64,000 bases of DNA from Alphaproteobacteria bacterium (GTDB lineage Bacteria; Pseudomonadota; Alphaproteobacteria; RF32; CAG-239), in the NCBI GenBank assembly GCA_017465945.1, contig JAFTVD010000024.1, positions 1 to 64,000 on the forward strand. Direction: 5' to 3'. Below the pieces are notes generated by a model that did not search any database, had not been told where the DNA came from, and saw nothing but the letters and a program-made list of their open reading frames with translations. This document shows, piece after piece, positions 55,353 through 63,361 of this stretch (positions are counted from its first letter, which is position 1; every line of letters starts with the position of its first letter). The position numbers and the translations under genes are program-made.

Positions 55353-57389
55353 TTATTCCGCACTATTTAATGCTTTCACCAATACAAAATATATTTTATC
55401 TAGAGATGAAGTTACAGATAGGTTTAGTATTTCATTCCTCTTCATTGTTGTAGGATTTATTGCTTCTTTAATTAATAATTCCATAGCAAAGAGATATTTA
55501 ACAACAAGGCTATGAAATTCTGTATTATCATCAAAAGATTTTCTTATTACCATTAATTGTTTTTTAGACAATGAAGAAGTTAATATTTCTGTAAACGCAT
55601 TTGACTTGCCAGATAGGTAATCTTCCCACAAATCAAACATATCATAGCCTGTGTAGAATTGCTCTATGTTGATGTTTAAATTATTTAGTATTTTATTTAT
55701 CGCTTTTGATAACTTATTTAAGTTATTTTTATCTATTTTTGGGGTAGATGGTTCTATTTTTTTGGTTTTATCGTGCAATTCTTGGTAGGCATCTATTTGT
55801 TTTTCATAACCTGAAAGTATATTATCTATTTCTTCTGACGCATCTTTGACACCATTTTGTAGATTAGAAAGTTTTTCTGTTATTGTATCGATATTTAGCA
55901 ACGCATTGTCTATATAGTTTTTTTGTTCTTCCCACATATTCAAACTTTGTTTGCTATTATTCATCAATTTGGTTGAAGAATTTGCTATTTTATCTGAACT
56001 TTGAGTGATAATATCGCTTGCTTGTGTAAACTTTTCTATTACCTCGACAGCTTTATCTTTTAAGGCATCGGTTTTTAGAGCAAGTTTGCTACTTATATCA
56101 CCAACTTTATCAACGATTGTTTCGGCTATATTTTGCAAATCAGCATTTTTAGCTTGAGTAATGTTGGTGAAATTCATTAATTTTTCGGTTTCTTTATTAA
56201 TCGCAACAATAACGTTTTGCATGCTATTTATTGCATATTCTGAACGGCGTTCTATTTCTGCACGTTTTTCATCAAATGTATAACCTATACCTTGTATTGC
56301 TTTTCCTGTTTCGGTATTTACTGCCTTTAAGGTGTTTATTTGTTTTTTGGTTAGGTTTTCTAGTTCTATTGAATTTTTAACTAATTTATCTATTTCAAAG
56401 GTTACTGTTTGACCATATTTAGAAAGTTTGTTATTTAATAGTTCTGAATTATGGTCTAAAATTTGAGCTTGAGATTCTATTAAGCGTTTTTGCTCTTCTA
56501 CTTTACCTTCTACTCCAGAAATGCCAGCATCTAAACGTTTGTACAAAGCATCACATTCTTCTGCTGTTTTGTAAAAAGATTTGCTTATTCTTTGTGTGTT
56601 TTCTGAAGTGGTTGCAAGTAATTGGTCTATATGGCGACGACTTATTTCTACGCTTGTTTCTAGTTGGCTACGCATTTCTGATAAATTTAATTTATTATCT
56701 GCTATATTATTTTTTATGTTAGATGATATGGCAGATATTTCATCTAGCAATGGGTTTATGCTACTTACAAATTTGTCTGCGTTTTGGTTTATATCACTAG
56801 AGCAATTTTGCATACGAGAAATTGTATTTATTGTTTTATCTGTTACATAATTACATCTATCTGAGAGAGATTTTACCCCATCATTTAATTCTATTAAGGT
56901 TTTAGCTGAATAAGAATCGAGTAATTGCATAATATTGGACAGCTCTCCAACTCTTTGCTCTAAATCTTTTTGCACTAATATTGATTGTGCTACAACTTCT
57001 TGGCTACTTTTTTGCAATAATTTTACTTGTTCTTGTAAAACTCTTGATATAGCTTTGGCGTTTTGTGTTGCATCATCATTTGGATACATAAGGCTGTCCA
57101 TATATGATTGGAACAATTTTGAGCTTGCGCTTATGCTTGCTGTTCTATCTATGTAGGCAAGAATTAGCCACATAACTAGCAGAGGTGCTGTTATATACAA
57201 TAAAAATGAGCCAAATTCTTTGGGTGGAAGAGTTGAAATTGCACCGAAACCAATAAAATTTTCTATATAATAGCAAACACCAACACCCCAGATAATAGCG
57301 ATTAGCATAAAGCAATATAGAAAGTTTTTTTGTAACCACAAAAAGCGGTTTGTATGAATTGTATCATTATGTTTATTAATCTGTTGCAT
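55353..57389 (-). CDS. Large membrane-anchored coiled-coil protein of unknown function
   Basis: This 678-residue protein has two N-terminal membrane helices (about 20-45 and 60-82) with a short periplasmic loop. About 450 residues of helical heptads follow, rich in Asn, Gln, Ser and Lys. A globular C-terminal 130 residues begin near LNKLSKAINKIL. The layout resembles chemoreceptor-like or SMC-like scaffolds, but no signalling tip, HAMP or ATP-binding motif is visible. It may organise the envelope or a polar site. It is first in the unit with dus and trkA; a functional link is unknown. Confidence 0.75.
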   Translation of the reverse strand: MQQINKHNDTIHTNRFLWLQKNFLYCFMLIAIIWGVGVCYYIENFIGFGAISTLPPKEFGSFLLYITAPLLVMWLILAYIDRTASISASSKLFQSYMDSLMYPNDDATQNAKAISRVLQEQVKLLQKSSQEVVAQSILVQKDLEQRVGELSNIMQLLDSYSAKTLIELNDGVKSLSDRCNYVTDKTINTISRMQNCSSDINQNADKFVSSINPLLDEISAISSNIKNNIADNKLNLSEMRSQLETSVEISRRHIDQLLATTSENTQRISKSFYKTAEECDALYKRLDAGISGVEGKVEEQKRLIESQAQILDHNSELLNNKLSKYGQTVTFEIDKLVKNSIELENLTKKQINTLKAVNTETGKAIQGIGYTFDEKRAEIERRSEYAINSMQNVIVAINKETEKLMNFTNITQAKNADLQNIAETIVDKVGDISSKLALKTDALKDKAVEVIEKFTQASDIITQSSDKIANSSTKLMNNSKQSLNMWEEQKNYIDNALLNIDTITEKLSNLQNGVKDASEEIDNILSGYEKQIDAYQELHDKTKKIEPSTPKIDKNNLNKLSKAINKILNNLNINIEQFYTGYDMFDLWEDYLSGKSNAFTEILTSSLSKKQLMVIRKSFDDNTEFHSLVVKYLFAMELLIKEAINPTTMKRNEILNLSVTSSLDKIYFVLVKALNSAE

Positions 57390-57615
57390 ACTCTTAAACC
57401 TAAAAGAATTCTTCGTTAGTATTTACTTATCATTAACTTTTATTTTTTTCAAATATTTTATTTATTTTTGTAGAGATTATTAAAAAAAATTATGAAATTA
57501 TAAAATTTATATTGATTTTATAAAAAGTTTGGATATTCTTTGTGGTGCAATCGGTGAAACGGTTGTGCTATGAGTTGCAGCATGTCATTGATTGCCCTTT
57601 TTTAGATATTATTTT

Positions 57616-57690
57616 GCCGCTATAGCTCAGTGGTAGAGCACGTCATTGGTAATGACGGGGTCGTAAGTCCGATTCTTACTAGCGGCACCA
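57616..57690 (+). tRNA. tRNA-Thr (anticodon GGT)
   Basis: The 75-nt cloverleaf has the acceptor stem GCCGCTA/TAGCGGC, anticodon loop TTGGTAA and an encoded CCA. Its T arm contains the word AGTCCGAT (57666-57673), which recurs seven more times downstream. It marks the left border of an accessory stretch. Confidence 0.95.
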
Positions 57691-57701
57691 GTTTTGAAAT
57701 T

Positions 57702-57725
57702 TCCGCATTTGTTGCGGATTTTTTC
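57702..57725 (+). terminator. Terminator of tRNA-Thr
   Basis: TCCGCA and TGCGGA form a 6-bp stem followed by six T, 11 nt after the tRNA end. Confidence 0.85.
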
Positions 57726-57746
57726 TTTTAAAACAATCATTTATTT

Positions 57747-57799
57747 AGTCCGATTTTAAGTGTTTTTATAATGGCACTTTTAAGCCAACTTATCGGACT
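57747..57799 (+). repeat. 53-bp palindromic unit, copy 1 (AGTCCGAT ends)
   Basis: The unit begins AGTCCGAT (57747-57754) and ends with the inverse ATCGGACT (57792-57799), followed by TTTTT. Inside, TTAAGTG pairs with CACTTTTAA, so it can form a long hairpin resembling a terminator. A unit of the same size and ends is at 59223-59274. Confidence 0.7.
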
Positions 57800-57864
57800 T
57801 TTTGTTAAACCCCCAATAAAACCAATATCTTATCTATTAAAATCCCTGTCCAATAAAATGAGTA

Positions 57865-58851
57865 TTAACAATAGTCATCAAAAACATCACCACCAGTCCA
57901 TTCTTCGCCTAGAGCCAATGTATAATATTTTTCAGCTCCGTCTTCGCCAAAATAGCTTCCTATTGCGGTGTGTACAAATATTTTATTTTCATATGTAATT
58001 TTAGCAACAAAGAAATTTTTTACTTGATTTTCAGAATCATAAGACTGAATAACAATAGATTTTTTATCGTTTGATAAACTAAATCTTTCAATCTCAGATT
58101 GCCCATATTGGTTTTTGCTAAATACTTTTCCATTTTGCAAATTTTTTAGATAATCCTCTAATGGTGTATCGCTAATCTCTTTAGGACAACATAAAAATTC
58201 TGTAGGAGTTCTCCAGTTTTTTTGAATTGCATTAGTCGTCAAAGAAATAGTACAATCGCTTTCTTTATCATTATTAAAAGTATCTTTTGCAAAAGTTATT
58301 TGTTTTTCATATACCCAAGCCCCTAGCTTTCCTCTTGAAGAAGGTATATCACTTTTAGCCCATTCTTCAAGTCTTTCCTTGCTTATTTTTGCTTCCATTG
58401 GTGTTACTCTTCGCATCCATGCAAAATTTGGATCTAGTTGACTTTCTCCAAGTGTTGAAGGATTTTCTAAAAATGCTTCAATACTACCGCAAATAGCCAC
58501 AATTCTTTTTCTTGTTATTGGGTTGTTAAGTGCATTTTCTAACTTCGTTACCCAATGCAAATTTTCTGGTCGATTATTTTGTCTATTGGTATCAATGTGG
58601 TCAACAATATGTTGTGGGGTTGGAGACTCTCCACAAAATGCAGTTGCAACGATTCTATGAATCTGTACGCCTGCAATATATAAATAACCTTTATCACCTA
58701 AAACACCAAAAGTCCATTTATTATCTAAAGGACGTGTCTTACTGGTATTTTTTTGACACCTTAAAACAGCCCCATTATTTCGAACAATATACACTTCGCC
58801 TTTGTAAGTGCATTGTCTTTCTTCGTTATAGTATTCGTCTACATTAAACAT
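57865..58851 (-). CDS. HNH endonuclease-domain protein
   Basis: This 328-residue protein has an N-terminal beta segment (about 15-65), then an HNH fold of the homing/phage type. It shows HRIVATAFCG (about 64-73), VDHIDTNRQNNRPENLHWV (about 84-102) with the His-Asn pair, and a short helix LENALNN. The C-terminal 200 residues are not recognised. Such proteins nick or cut DNA and are common in phages and mobile islands. It lies just downstream of tRNA-Thr among repeats, in keeping with a mobile origin. It could alternatively be a domesticated regulator. Confidence 0.8.
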   Translation of the reverse strand: MFNVDEYYNEERQCTYKGEVYIVRNNGAVLRCQKNTSKTRPLDNKWTFGVLGDKGYLYIAGVQIHRIVATAFCGESPTPQHIVDHIDTNRQNNRPENLHWVTKLENALNNPITRKRIVAICGSIEAFLENPSTLGESQLDPNFAWMRRVTPMEAKISKERLEEWAKSDIPSSRGKLGAWVYEKQITFAKDTFNNDKESDCTISLTTNAIQKNWRTPTEFLCCPKEISDTPLEDYLKNLQNGKVFSKNQYGQSEIERFSLSNDKKSIVIQSYDSENQVKNFFVAKITYENKIFVHTAIGSYFGEDGAEKYYTLALGEEWTGGDVFDDYC

Positions 58852-58857
58852 TTAAAG

Positions 58858-59010
58858 TTATCTACCTACATATACATCAGAGGAACTTGCTTCTGCTTTG
58901 CAATATTCTAGTAATGCAGGGGACATATTGTCTGGATGAGTAAACTCACATCTAAGGCTGTTACATCCAGATAGCAAAGCAATAAAACAAATTAAAACAT
59001 ATTTTTTCAT
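58858..59010 (-). CDS. Small lipoprotein of unknown function
   Basis: This 50-residue product has a signal peptide and lipobox LLSGC (Cys16). The mature part is only 35 residues with two more cysteines. The ATG at 59010 follows AGGAG at 7 nt. It precedes the HNH gene by 6 bp on the same strand. No family is recognised. Confidence 0.6.
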   Translation of the reverse strand: MKKYVLICFIALLSGCNSLRCEFTHPDNMSPALLEYCKAEASSSDVYVGR

Positions 59011-59095
59011 TTCATATCTCCTAAATCTTTCACTAAGACTACAAAAGAATATTGTTTTTTTCAATATTTTTTAATTGTTTCTTCATTGCGTTTGC

Positions 59096-59144
59096 TAACT
59101 TATCTCCCAATTTTCTACAATCATCACACAAATTAGTCCGATAA
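59096..59144 (-). pseudogene. Decayed ORF tail A (LGDKL motif)
   Basis: Read on the minus strand, this block encodes NYRTNLCDDCRKLGDKL before continuing about 19 codons to a stop. Block B at 60216-60265 encodes NYRTN-like HYRTNFYDEYKQLGDKL in the same phase. The two DNA blocks align over 50 bp without gaps. Neither has a start or ribosome site, so both look like 3' remnants of one gene family. Confidence 0.5.
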
Positions 59145-59158
59145 TTGCAAAGCAACGT

Positions 59159-59197
59159 GCACCAGTTTTAAAAACCGCCTCATTGCAGGCGGTTTTT
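59159..59197 (+). repeat. tRNA 3'-end-like remnant with terminator
   Basis: GCACCAGTTTT (59159-59169) equals the end of tRNA-Thr and its first trailer bases. AGTCCGAT lies 24 nt upstream of it (19 in the tRNA), and a terminator (AAAACCGCC/GGCGGTTTT) follows at the same distance as in tRNA-Thr. The rest of the tRNA is absent. It may be an old attachment-site copy. Confidence 0.5.
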
Positions 59198-59222
59198 GCA
59201 TTGTTAGGGTTGCTTCTCACAA

Positions 59223-59274
59223 AGTCCGATTGTTTTGTTTTCGAAAACGGCAATTTTTCATAAATTATCGGACT
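59223..59274 (+). repeat. 52-bp palindromic unit, copy 2 (AGTCCGAT ends)
   Basis: It begins AGTCCGAT and ends ATCGGACT followed by TTTTT, matching the ends and size of 57747-57799, while the interior differs (it contains TTTTCGAAAA). Confidence 0.7.
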
Positions 59275-59289
59275 TTTTATTTTTTTTAT

Positions 59290-59404
59290 GTCATTCCTTG
59301 ACCTGCGCTGCGTGTCAGGTCATCAAGGAATCTGGTCTTTACGAAGCACTAATTTTTTTAATTTGAAGATGCCTTGACCAAATCTGGCGATTTGGAGGCA
59401 TGAC
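59290..59404. repeat. Palindromic intergenic repeat element
   Basis: Two strong hairpins are present. ATTCCTTGACCTG (59293-59305) pairs with 59316-59331. ATGCCT..CCAAATC (59369-59384) pairs with 59389-59401. The ends read GTCATTCC and GGCATGAC. This resembles dispersed palindromic repeats with GTCATTCC ends found in many bacterial genomes. It has no coding capacity and fills most of the gap before the acetyltransferase gene. Confidence 0.6.
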
Positions 59405-59406
59405 GG

Positions 59407-59979
59407 TTATTTGTTTTCTAAATTATCGGACTCAATGTCGGATTTTAGTTTTGAAAATATGTTCAAATCTCTGAAACGATTATTTGGTTCAGAATAAACT
59501 TCTTGACGTAAAATTCCTTCGTGAACATATCCTAACCGTTGAGGAATTTTTGCCGATTTTGTATTTAAAACGTCGGTATGAATAACAATTCTGTTAAAAT
59601 CGTTTGCAAACAATTCTTTTTCAATTAAAGACACCGCTTCACTCATCAATCCTTTGCCCGTATAATCTGAATCAAGCCAATAACCTATTTCGGCACGTTT
59701 ATGTTTCCACGCAACATTTAAAACACTGATAAGACCTATAAAAACCTCTTGAAAATATACAGCATACACAAATTGTTTGTTTTCATTCCAATCAGAATCA
59801 ACCGTTTTTAAAAAATCTAAGCTGTCGTTTGGCGAATTTGTATATTTAACCCAACCAAGCCAAGGTAAAAAAGTTTCTCTGCATTTATTAACACAAAAAA
59901 AAATCGCTTCTGCCATTTTAAAATCTGTTTCAGGGCGTTTTAGTGTTATTTTTGCGTCTTCTATGATTTCTTTTAACAT
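59407..59979 (-). CDS. GNAT acetyltransferase, RimJ/RimL type
   Basis: The 190-residue protein has the GNAT fold. Residues 80-95 give the beta strand FIGLISVLNV, followed by the acetyl-CoA loop YWLDSDYTGKGLMSEAV, then VIHTDVLNTKSAKIPQRLGYVHEG. The RimJ/RimL branch acetylates N-termini or small molecules. Its 3' end overlaps one copy of the ATCGGACT word. The start lies inside the end of a truncated BRO-N-type frame, a sign of an illegitimate junction just upstream. Confidence 0.85.
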   Translation of the reverse strand: MLKEIIEDAKITLKRPETDFKMAEAIFFCVNKCRETFLPWLGWVKYTNSPNDSLDFLKTVDSDWNENKQFVYAVYFQEVFIGLISVLNVAWKHKRAEIGYWLDSDYTGKGLMSEAVSLIEKELFANDFNRIVIHTDVLNTKSAKIPQRLGYVHEGILRQEVYSEPNNRFRDLNIFSKLKSDIESDNLENK

Positions 59980-60080
59980 TTGCTATTTCTTTCTAAAACA
60001 GAAAAATACCAAATATATTTTTCTTCATCATAAATTGAGCGAATTCTGTTTTGTTCAAAAAGTTTAATACCTTTTTTCAT
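59973..60080 (-). pseudogene. Truncated N-terminus of a BRO-N/DinD-type protein
   Basis: A 35-residue frame starts MKKGIKLFEQNRIRSIYD and continues EEKYIWYFSV, then breaks into unrelated residues and stops. The IRSIYDEEKxIWYFSV pattern is the beginning of BRO-N/DinD-family proteins of phages and damage-inducible operons, which usually go on with VDIIGVL. Everything after residue 29 is lost. It overlaps the acetyltransferase start by 7 nt. Confidence 0.6.
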
Positions 60081-60147
60081 GTTTTTAAGTCCTAAATTTT
60101 GTTTGATGATATTTTAACATCCAATTGTTAAAAATTACATAATAAAA

Positions 60148-60265
60148 CTAAATGTCCAGTATTTTAAGTTGCAAATCCTTGGCATTCATATCTTCATCAT
60201 AGTCAGAAAATCGCTTCAACTTATCCCCCAACTGCTTATATTCATCATAAAAATTAGTCCGATAA
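60148..60265 (-). pseudogene. Decayed ORF tail B (LGDKL motif)
   Basis: A minus-strand open tail of about 39 codons (HYRTNFYDEYKQLGDKLKRF, then an acidic segment, ending LKILDI) has in-frame stops just upstream and no start. It aligns with tail A at 59096-59144. Together with AGTCCGAT at 60256-60263 it marks another scar. The rest of the 60081-60346 gap shows nothing else. Confidence 0.5.
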
Positions 60266-60346
60266 TGTAATATTTAAAAAGTAGTTGATTTTTGTCTATT
60301 TATATGATATGCTTAGACAAAATTTGTATTATTAAATCTATATGTT

Positions 60347-60676
60347 ATGAAAAAAATTTTATTTATTTGTGTTTTGGTAGCCTCTTTAGTGTCTTGCACT
60401 TGCGATAACTATGAGGTTCGTCGGTCTGAGATTAGCAAAATTGGGGCCAAAGGAGATTATCGTATGTTGTACTTAGCAAATGGCGACACCATACAAAGTA
60501 ATTCAACAGCGGCTTTTGACGCATTTCCTGGAGATTCAGTTGAATACTCTCGTGGGTGTAGCAAAATTTGGGGAGTAACAGTGTTATTTTCCAAAGAGCG
60601 TCAAAATCTTCCCCCTAAACGAGAAAAGGAAGAGAGTAGTAGTAGGCAAGTTATCTTTTACCCATTACCACATTAA
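60347..60676 (+). CDS. Small lipoprotein of unknown function, no Shine-Dalgarno site
   Basis: This 109-residue protein has a signal peptide with lipobox SLVSC (Cys17). The mature part has YRMLYLANGDTI and a C-terminal Lys/Glu/Ser stretch. It is preceded by an AT-only leader without a ribosome site, as for the genes at 5909 and 6814. That feature and the lipobox style are common in Bacteroidota, so transfer is possible. No function can be given. Confidence 0.65.
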   Translation: MKKILFICVLVASLVSCTCDNYEVRRSEISKIGAKGDYRMLYLANGDTIQSNSTAAFDAFPGDSVEYSRGCSKIWGVTVLFSKERQNLPPKREKEESSSRQVIFYPLPH

Positions 60677-60703
60677 AAAAAGCCTCCATTGTGGAGGCTT
60701 TTT
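60675..60703 (+). terminator. Terminator of the 60347-60676 gene
   Basis: AAAAAGCCTCCA and its complement form a stem with five T directly after the stop. Confidence 0.9.
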
Positions 60704-60752
60704 GCTATTAAAATAAGTATTTTGCAAATATTGTTTTTTATATTTAACAAGT

Positions 60753-60788
60753 AAACCCCTTTGTAATTATAATATTACAAAGGGGTTT
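60753..60788 (-). terminator. Long palindrome at the end of the 60775-61062 gene
   Basis: AAACCCCTTTGTAAT and its exact complement form a 15-bp stem that includes the last codons and the stop of the minus-strand gene. It is likely a terminator or 3' stabiliser. Confidence 0.6.
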
Positions 60789-61062
60789 TGAGGAACATAA
60801 AAATTGTTAAAACGACAACACTTATCGCCACAAATATCCATGTTTCTTTTTCTCTTTTTTGTGCTTCTATTTGGGGTAATATAAATAACATATATATCAA
60901 CATACCCATTACATAAAAAAAGAAAACTGGTATAAAATCCTTTGGCATTGCAAGGAGTGGTGTTTGTGCGTCTTTGGGTTCAAACAAATGCGAGATTAAA
61001 ATTAGGCAGAGCAGTCCTGTACATGAAGGATATTGCCTAAAAAATCCAATAAAAAACTTCAT
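60775..61062 (-). CDS. Small membrane protein of unknown function
   Basis: This 95-residue protein has three hydrophobic helices (about 10-27, 45-63 and 73-92) and short charged loops. No family is recognised. The start region lacks an obvious Shine-Dalgarno site. It sits in an accessory stretch with other small membrane or lipoprotein genes. Confidence 0.55.
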   Translation of the reverse strand: MKFFIGFFRQYPSCTGLLCLILISHLFEPKDAQTPLLAMPKDFIPVFFFYVMGMLIYMLFILPQIEAQKREKETWIFVAISVVVLTIFMFLKTPL

Positions 61063-61171
61063 AAAAAAACGTTTAAAAGATTAATAATAGATATAATTAT
61101 GGTATTTCAATCCATTTTTATGGTGGTAATGATTAAATGTCAAGATGATTGTTAAGTAACATCTACTTTAG

Positions 61172-61732
61172 CTATTGGGTGTTTTTTGTCTTATCTATTT
61201 CTTTTACAAAAGTTTCATAGTTATTAAGCATGTTTGTTGCTACCCCAAATGGATACAACAAATGATAGTATATTTTTGTTCTTAATGTTGGCTTATATAC
61301 ATTACCTTCTTTAACTAAAAAATTTCCTTTTACACCGTCTTCTATTCTTTTTTTGAAAAAGTAATCTTTATATTCTTGTGATAAATTTAGCTCTGGTATT
61401 GAACCGTTTTGAGCGGCATAAAAAAATACAAATGTAGACATTGAACGCTCAACAGCAAATGGCACTAGAAAAACAAATGCAAAACCAAAACCTACATATG
61501 TTAGGTAAAGCAATATTGAACAAAATAAATCTTTAAACTTTAGCCACCAAATATATACACCGATTAGTGATGCACTAAATATAAATAAAGGCATATATAG
61601 CAAAAGAAGACCAGACCCATAGGTGAAAAATACACCCATAAAAGCAATTATTAGGACAACATAAATTAGTCCACAAATAATAACCCAGTATAATTTGTTT
61701 AATAGTTCTTTATCTTTTTTTGGTATAATCAT
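61172..61732 (-). CDS. Membrane protein of unknown function under an RBS-masking leader
   Basis: This 186-residue protein has three to four helices in the first 100 residues, then an 80-residue soluble C-terminus. I recognise no family. Its ribosome site (AGGATA) is buried in the 3' arm of a 12-bp hairpin immediately before the ATG. The same leader precedes the neighbouring gene at 61886-63361, which suggests joint control. Confidence 0.65.
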   Translation of the reverse strand: MIIPKKDKELLNKLYWVIICGLIYVVLIIAFMGVFFTYGSGLLLLYMPLFIFSASLIGVYIWWLKFKDLFCSILLYLTYVGFGFAFVFLVPFAVERSMSTFVFFYAAQNGSIPELNLSQEYKDYFFKKRIEDGVKGNFLVKEGNVYKPTLRTKIYYHLLYPFGVATNMLNNYETFVKEIDKTKNTQ

Positions 61733-61856
61733 AAGTTTATCCTATTCTGTAACACTTGTTTGCAGAATAGGATAGTACTTAAAAATAAACAACTGATATA
61801 TTGTTTATGTGCATAATCTTTGATGATTGGAGTGAATATTAATTGCTACTATTATT
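61731..61856 (-). repeat. Duplicated leader, copy 1, with RBS-masking hairpin
   Basis: About 126 bp are closely similar to 63360-63485, including the start codon context. On the minus strand TATCCTATTCTG (61774-61763) pairs perfectly with 61749-61738, whose last bases AGGATA are the ribosome site 5 nt before the ATG. The loop is 13 nt in both copies although its sequence differs, so the pairing is what is kept. Confidence 0.8.
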
Positions 61857-61885
61857 TTTTAAGCATTTTACTTTTAATAATAGTA

Positions 61886-63361
61886 TCAATGTTTTGCTAT
61901 TAACCGGTAAAATTTATTATTACCTTTATTTCGAGATAAATAATTAGAATAAGGGAAAAATGGCAATTTATCACCTAAAGAATGCCAACTATCGTTAATA
62001 TGTGTGATGCTTTTTGATGAAGATACTTGCATAATACCCCGGCTAAATTCTATTAAAGGCGTACAAGCTCCTATAATGAGCAAAAGGTATAACATTAATT
62101 TGCATAGAAAATGAGGTTTGTTTAATAAATATTGTAAAATATATATCATTAACAGCAATAAAAATGGTATTGTTGTTCGCATTTGAAAGTCGCACATACT
62201 CATATCAATATGAAATAAACATAATGTAAATAAACAAATGGTCATCACATAAAATAATGGTTCTTTATTATAACGGAAAAAAATAAAAAATAGATAACAA
62301 CCAAATTCAATAAGGCAAAACAATAAGTAATCATCTATTATCACGTTAAAATTCAAGTTTGCATGTTTTCCTGTCTCATTTAGTGATATAAATGTGGCAA
62401 TAACAATGAATATTGGAACTATGTATATATTAGATAAAGAAATAAAGTTTTTTAGCTTATATTTTAGGGATAACTCTTTATTTAATAAAAATAAAATGCA
62501 ATTTGTTAACATTATTATTGCAATTCCAAACAATGGCAAAGGACTATAAAAAAGACCTAAAGTTATAAAAATACCATAATTTTCAGGTTTTTTATTTTTT
62601 AAAACTAATAGCGTTATTATCCATGCTGGAATGCTCTGATTAAACACCCAAAATAATAATGTCGTTAAAGAGCTGTATTGCACTTTTCCGTAGCCTGAAT
62701 AAACTTCAAGATGTAGAATCTTATAGTCAAAAGTTTTCATCTTAAAATTTTGAGAATCAAAAATAGGCCAATCATATATTATTGCCCCAATGACATCTAT
62801 ACCTGAAAAAAATACAGCAAGAAGCAATACTAGTAATATTTGTTTATTATTTTTAGGTTTAATATAGGATATTAAAAGTAGGAAAAATATAGTTACACCA
62901 ATAATTGAGTGCAATAACAAAATGTTTAACCCTATAGTAAACAATAGGTCTTGATTATTTATAAATAATCCTATGAATTTAGTAATGAGTGATGGTAAAA
63001 GCCAAAAACCAATATAGTAATTCAATGAGTATACTTTGTTGTAATTATAGTTTACAGGCCATGAGTATTCTATCAAATCTCTATATATTGCGTTTCTTGT
63101 AGGAAAGTCGTCTGATTGATACGCATACCCCCCTATTCCAGACCAAAAGCACCAAATAAACGCAATAGCAAAAGCTAATAGTATAGTTTTTTTATTTAAA
63201 ATATAAGGTTGATCACCTAGTTCGGTAGAAAACTTTGTAAAATAACATGAAATAAACAAAGAGAGTAATAGTATTGTGCACGTATAAAAATTAAACCATG
63301 TTGCACAGAAAATAAACAAAGGAATAACAAGATAGAAGAAGGCAATTTTTTGTATAGTCAT
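61886..63361 (-). CDS. Polytopic membrane protein, GT-C glycosyltransferase-like
   Basis: This 491-residue protein has about 12 hydrophobic helices. The first long extracytoplasmic loop carries YAYQSDDFPTRNAIYRDLI and then WPV. An acidic pair in this loop, followed by RN and a DLI/WPV stretch, is the kind of arrangement seen in GT-C enzymes using lipid-linked sugars. The assignment is tentative. It has the same RBS-masking leader as the next gene downstream. A role in surface polysaccharide is plausible. Confidence 0.65.
   Translation of the reverse strand: MTIQKIAFFYLVIPLFIFCATWFNFYTCTILLLSLFISCYFTKFSTELGDQPYILNKKTILLAFAIAFIWCFWSGIGGYAYQSDDFPTRNAIYRDLIEYSWPVNYNYNKVYSLNYYIGFWLLPSLITKFIGLFINNQDLLFTIGLNILLLHSIIGVTIFFLLLISYIKPKNNKQILLVLLLAVFFSGIDVIGAIIYDWPIFDSQNFKMKTFDYKILHLEVYSGYGKVQYSSLTTLLFWVFNQSIPAWIITLLVLKNKKPENYGIFITLGLFYSPLPLFGIAIIMLTNCILFLLNKELSLKYKLKNFISLSNIYIVPIFIVIATFISLNETGKHANLNFNVIIDDYLLFCLIEFGCYLFFIFFRYNKEPLFYVMTICLFTLCLFHIDMSMCDFQMRTTIPFLLLLMIYILQYLLNKPHFLCKLMLYLLLIIGACTPLIEFSRGIMQVSSSKSITHINDSWHSLGDKLPFFPYSNYLSRNKGNNKFYRLIAKH

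Noticed and set aside
57540..57605. A small RNA or broken tRNA before tRNA-Thr
   Set aside because: A 9-bp hairpin rich in G-T pairs with a later T run is visible, but there is no promoter or cloverleaf; evidence is too thin for a feature.
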